Of a stretch of 6,040 nt of DNA, positions 4,963 through 6,040 are shown piece after piece. The notes under the pieces were generated by a model. That model saw only the letters and a list, made by a program, of their open reading frames with translations, had not been told where the DNA came from and made no database searches. The number at the start of each line of letters is the position of its first letter. Positions within the stretch are counted from its first letter, which is position 1. The DNA lies in NCBI GenBank assembly GCA_946055175.1, contig CAMGET010000098.1, positions 1 to 6,040 of the forward strand, given 5' to 3'. The position numbers and the translations under genes are program-made. The stretch comes from an uncultured Roseburia sp. (GTDB lineage Bacteria; Bacillota; Clostridia; Lachnospirales; Lachnospiraceae).

Positions 4963-6040
4963 TTATGATACGCCTGCAATACGTTCAAACTCATTTTTAA
5001 CTTTTTGGAAACACTCTAACAGTTTTGGTGAAAAAACACCACATTCTCCATTCATAATCATATGAAATGCAATGTCCTTTGGAAACGCCTTCTTATAAAC
5101 ACGCTCGCATACCAGCGCGTCATAGACATCCGCAATGGATACAATCTGTGCCGAAATCGGAATCTGTTCCCCTTCCAAATGATCCGGATAACCTTTTCCG
5201 TCATATCTTTCATGATGATATCTGCAAATCTCATAGCTCATTTCTTTGTACTCTTCATCCCAGATACCTTCAATTTTATCCAAAATCTCGCAGCCTTTTG
5301 TTGTATGTAATTTCATATATTCAAATTCTTTTTCTGTTAAACGGCTCGGCTTTAACAAAATATGATCCGGAATACTGATTTTTCCTACATCATGCAACGA
5401 GCTGGCAGCCACAATAGCTTCTACCTTTTGTTCATCAAGACCATATTCAGGATAGTCAGCCATTACCTGCAGCGCAAGAACACCCGTAAGACCCTTTACA
5501 CGTTTAATATGTTCTCCGCTCTCTAAATTACGGCTTTCTACTACTGTACCGAGAATATCAATAATCTTCTCATTGCTTTCTTCTAACTTTTTCGCCTGTT
5601 CCTTTAACGTTAAATACTGACGATAAATCGTATCCGTCTGCTTCTTTACATGATTCTCCAAGTTGTTTTTGTAAGAAAACAAATTAAGTATGTTCATGAT
5701 ACGTGTTTTGACCAGAATCGGATCAAAAGGTTTATGAATAAAATCACTAACCCCCAGATTAAAGCACTGCTTTTCAATTGCGACAGAACGTTCACTAGAG
5801 ATAATTAAAACAGGAATTTTACCCATCAATCCTCTTTTTTTCATTTCCCCAATCACGCAAAAACCGTCTTTTACAGGCATATACAAATCCAGAAGGATTC
5901 CTAAGATGTCTTCTTCATTCTCGGAAATTCTGTTAATTGCCTGTTCTCCGTTTTCTAACAGTTCGATTTCGTAGTCTTCTATCAGGATATCTTTTAGCAT
6001 CTCCCGATTTAATCGCACATCATCAACAACAAGTATTTTC
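4963..6040 (-). CDS. Response regulator with HD-GYP cyclic-di-GMP phosphodiesterase domain (5' end cut by window edge)
   Basis: Two-domain signalling protein, 358 codons visible plus an unknown short N-terminus. The visible fragment starts KILVVDDV, so the frame continues through the GTG at 6018 to the edge; starting at that GTG would delete the acidic DD pair of the receiver. Fragment numbering: receiver domain about 1-118 with acidic pocket Asp6/Asp7, phospho-acceptor Asp51 (LLDLYMP), switch Ser81 and Lys103 (HKPF); a charged helical linker, probably coiled-coil, about 120-165; HD-GYP domain about 165-350. The metal and substrate residues are intact: His177 (GEHIKRV), HDVGK (216-220), His245, HHE (275-277), DGKGYP (280-285) and Asp304 (IADVYDAL). 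The family hydrolyses cyclic-di-GMP to pGpG/GMP when activated by phosphorylation; the kinase partner and output are not in view. It is transcribed as a separate unit ending at the 4956-4903 terminator. Confidence 0.95.
   Translation of the reverse strand, partial: KILVVDDVRLNREMLKDILIEDYEIELLENGEQAINRISENEEDILGILLDLYMPVKDGFCVIGEMKKRGLMGKIPVLIISSERSVAIEKQCFNLGVSDFIHKPFDPILVKTRIMNILNLFSYKNNLENHVKKQTDTIYRQYLTLKEQAKKLEESNEKIIDILGTVVESRNLESGEHIKRVKGLTGVLALQVMADYPEYGLDEQKVEAIVAASSLHDVGKISIPDHILLKPSRLTEKEFEYMKLHTTKGCEILDKIEGIWDEEYKEMSYEICRYHHERYDGKGYPDHLEGEQIPISAQIVSIADVYDALVCERVYKKAFPKDIAFHMIMNGECGVFSPKLLECFQKVKNEFERIAGVS

Noticed and set aside
1..6040. CRISPR arrays, tRNA genes, insertion sequences or phage attachment sites
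   Set aside because: No direct repeat arrays, cloverleaf-like sequences, transposase frames or flanking repeats were seen on reading either strand.

Overview
The window reads almost entirely on the minus strand and looks like a low-to-moderate GC Gram-positive chromosome, most likely a Lachnospiraceae-type member of the Clostridia. The evidence is the gene order ylxM-ffh-rpsP-khpA-rimM-trmD, the Firmicutes-style protein sequences, strong purine-rich Shine-Dalgarno sites and U-tailed terminators. Taxonomy is inferred from style, not from a marker search.

Layout in the direction of transcription (right to left): (1) 6040-4963, a response regulator with a C-terminal HD-GYP cyclic-di-GMP phosphodiesterase domain, cut by the right edge only a few residues from its start. 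(2) 4956-4903, a long near-perfect inverted repeat with a U-rich tail that should terminate the HD-GYP gene; its distal arm also carries the -35 box of the next promoter. (3) 4918-526, the housekeeping operon. A strong extended -10 promoter (TTGACA-N17-TAAGAT) drives ylxM and ffh (SRP targeting), then rpsP (ribosomal protein S16), khpA (KH RNA-binding protein), rimM (30S maturation) and trmD (m1G37 tRNA methylation). Two terminator-like hairpins lie inside the operon (ffh/rpsP and khpA/rimM), which could set graded expression. (4) 517-313, a second strong promoter directly after trmD, a stretch of about 160 nt that can fold into several hairpins, and a strong terminator. This is either a stand-alone small RNA (6S-like is one guess) or a regulatory leader. 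(5) 280-1, a short ORF with a good ribosome binding site followed by out-of-frame coding similarity, read as the decayed remnant of an S41-peptidase-like gene running off the left edge.

The operon couples protein targeting (YlxM, Ffh), small-subunit assembly (S16, RimM), RNA binding (KhpA) and tRNA modification (TrmD), a common bacterial grouping. Two departures stand out. TrmD is fused in frame to a roughly 240-residue C-terminal extension ending in a GNAT acyltransferase domain, and rplS (L19), which usually follows trmD, is absent from the 525 bases after it. The most interesting uncharacterised element is the promoter-structured RNA-terminator unit after trmD.
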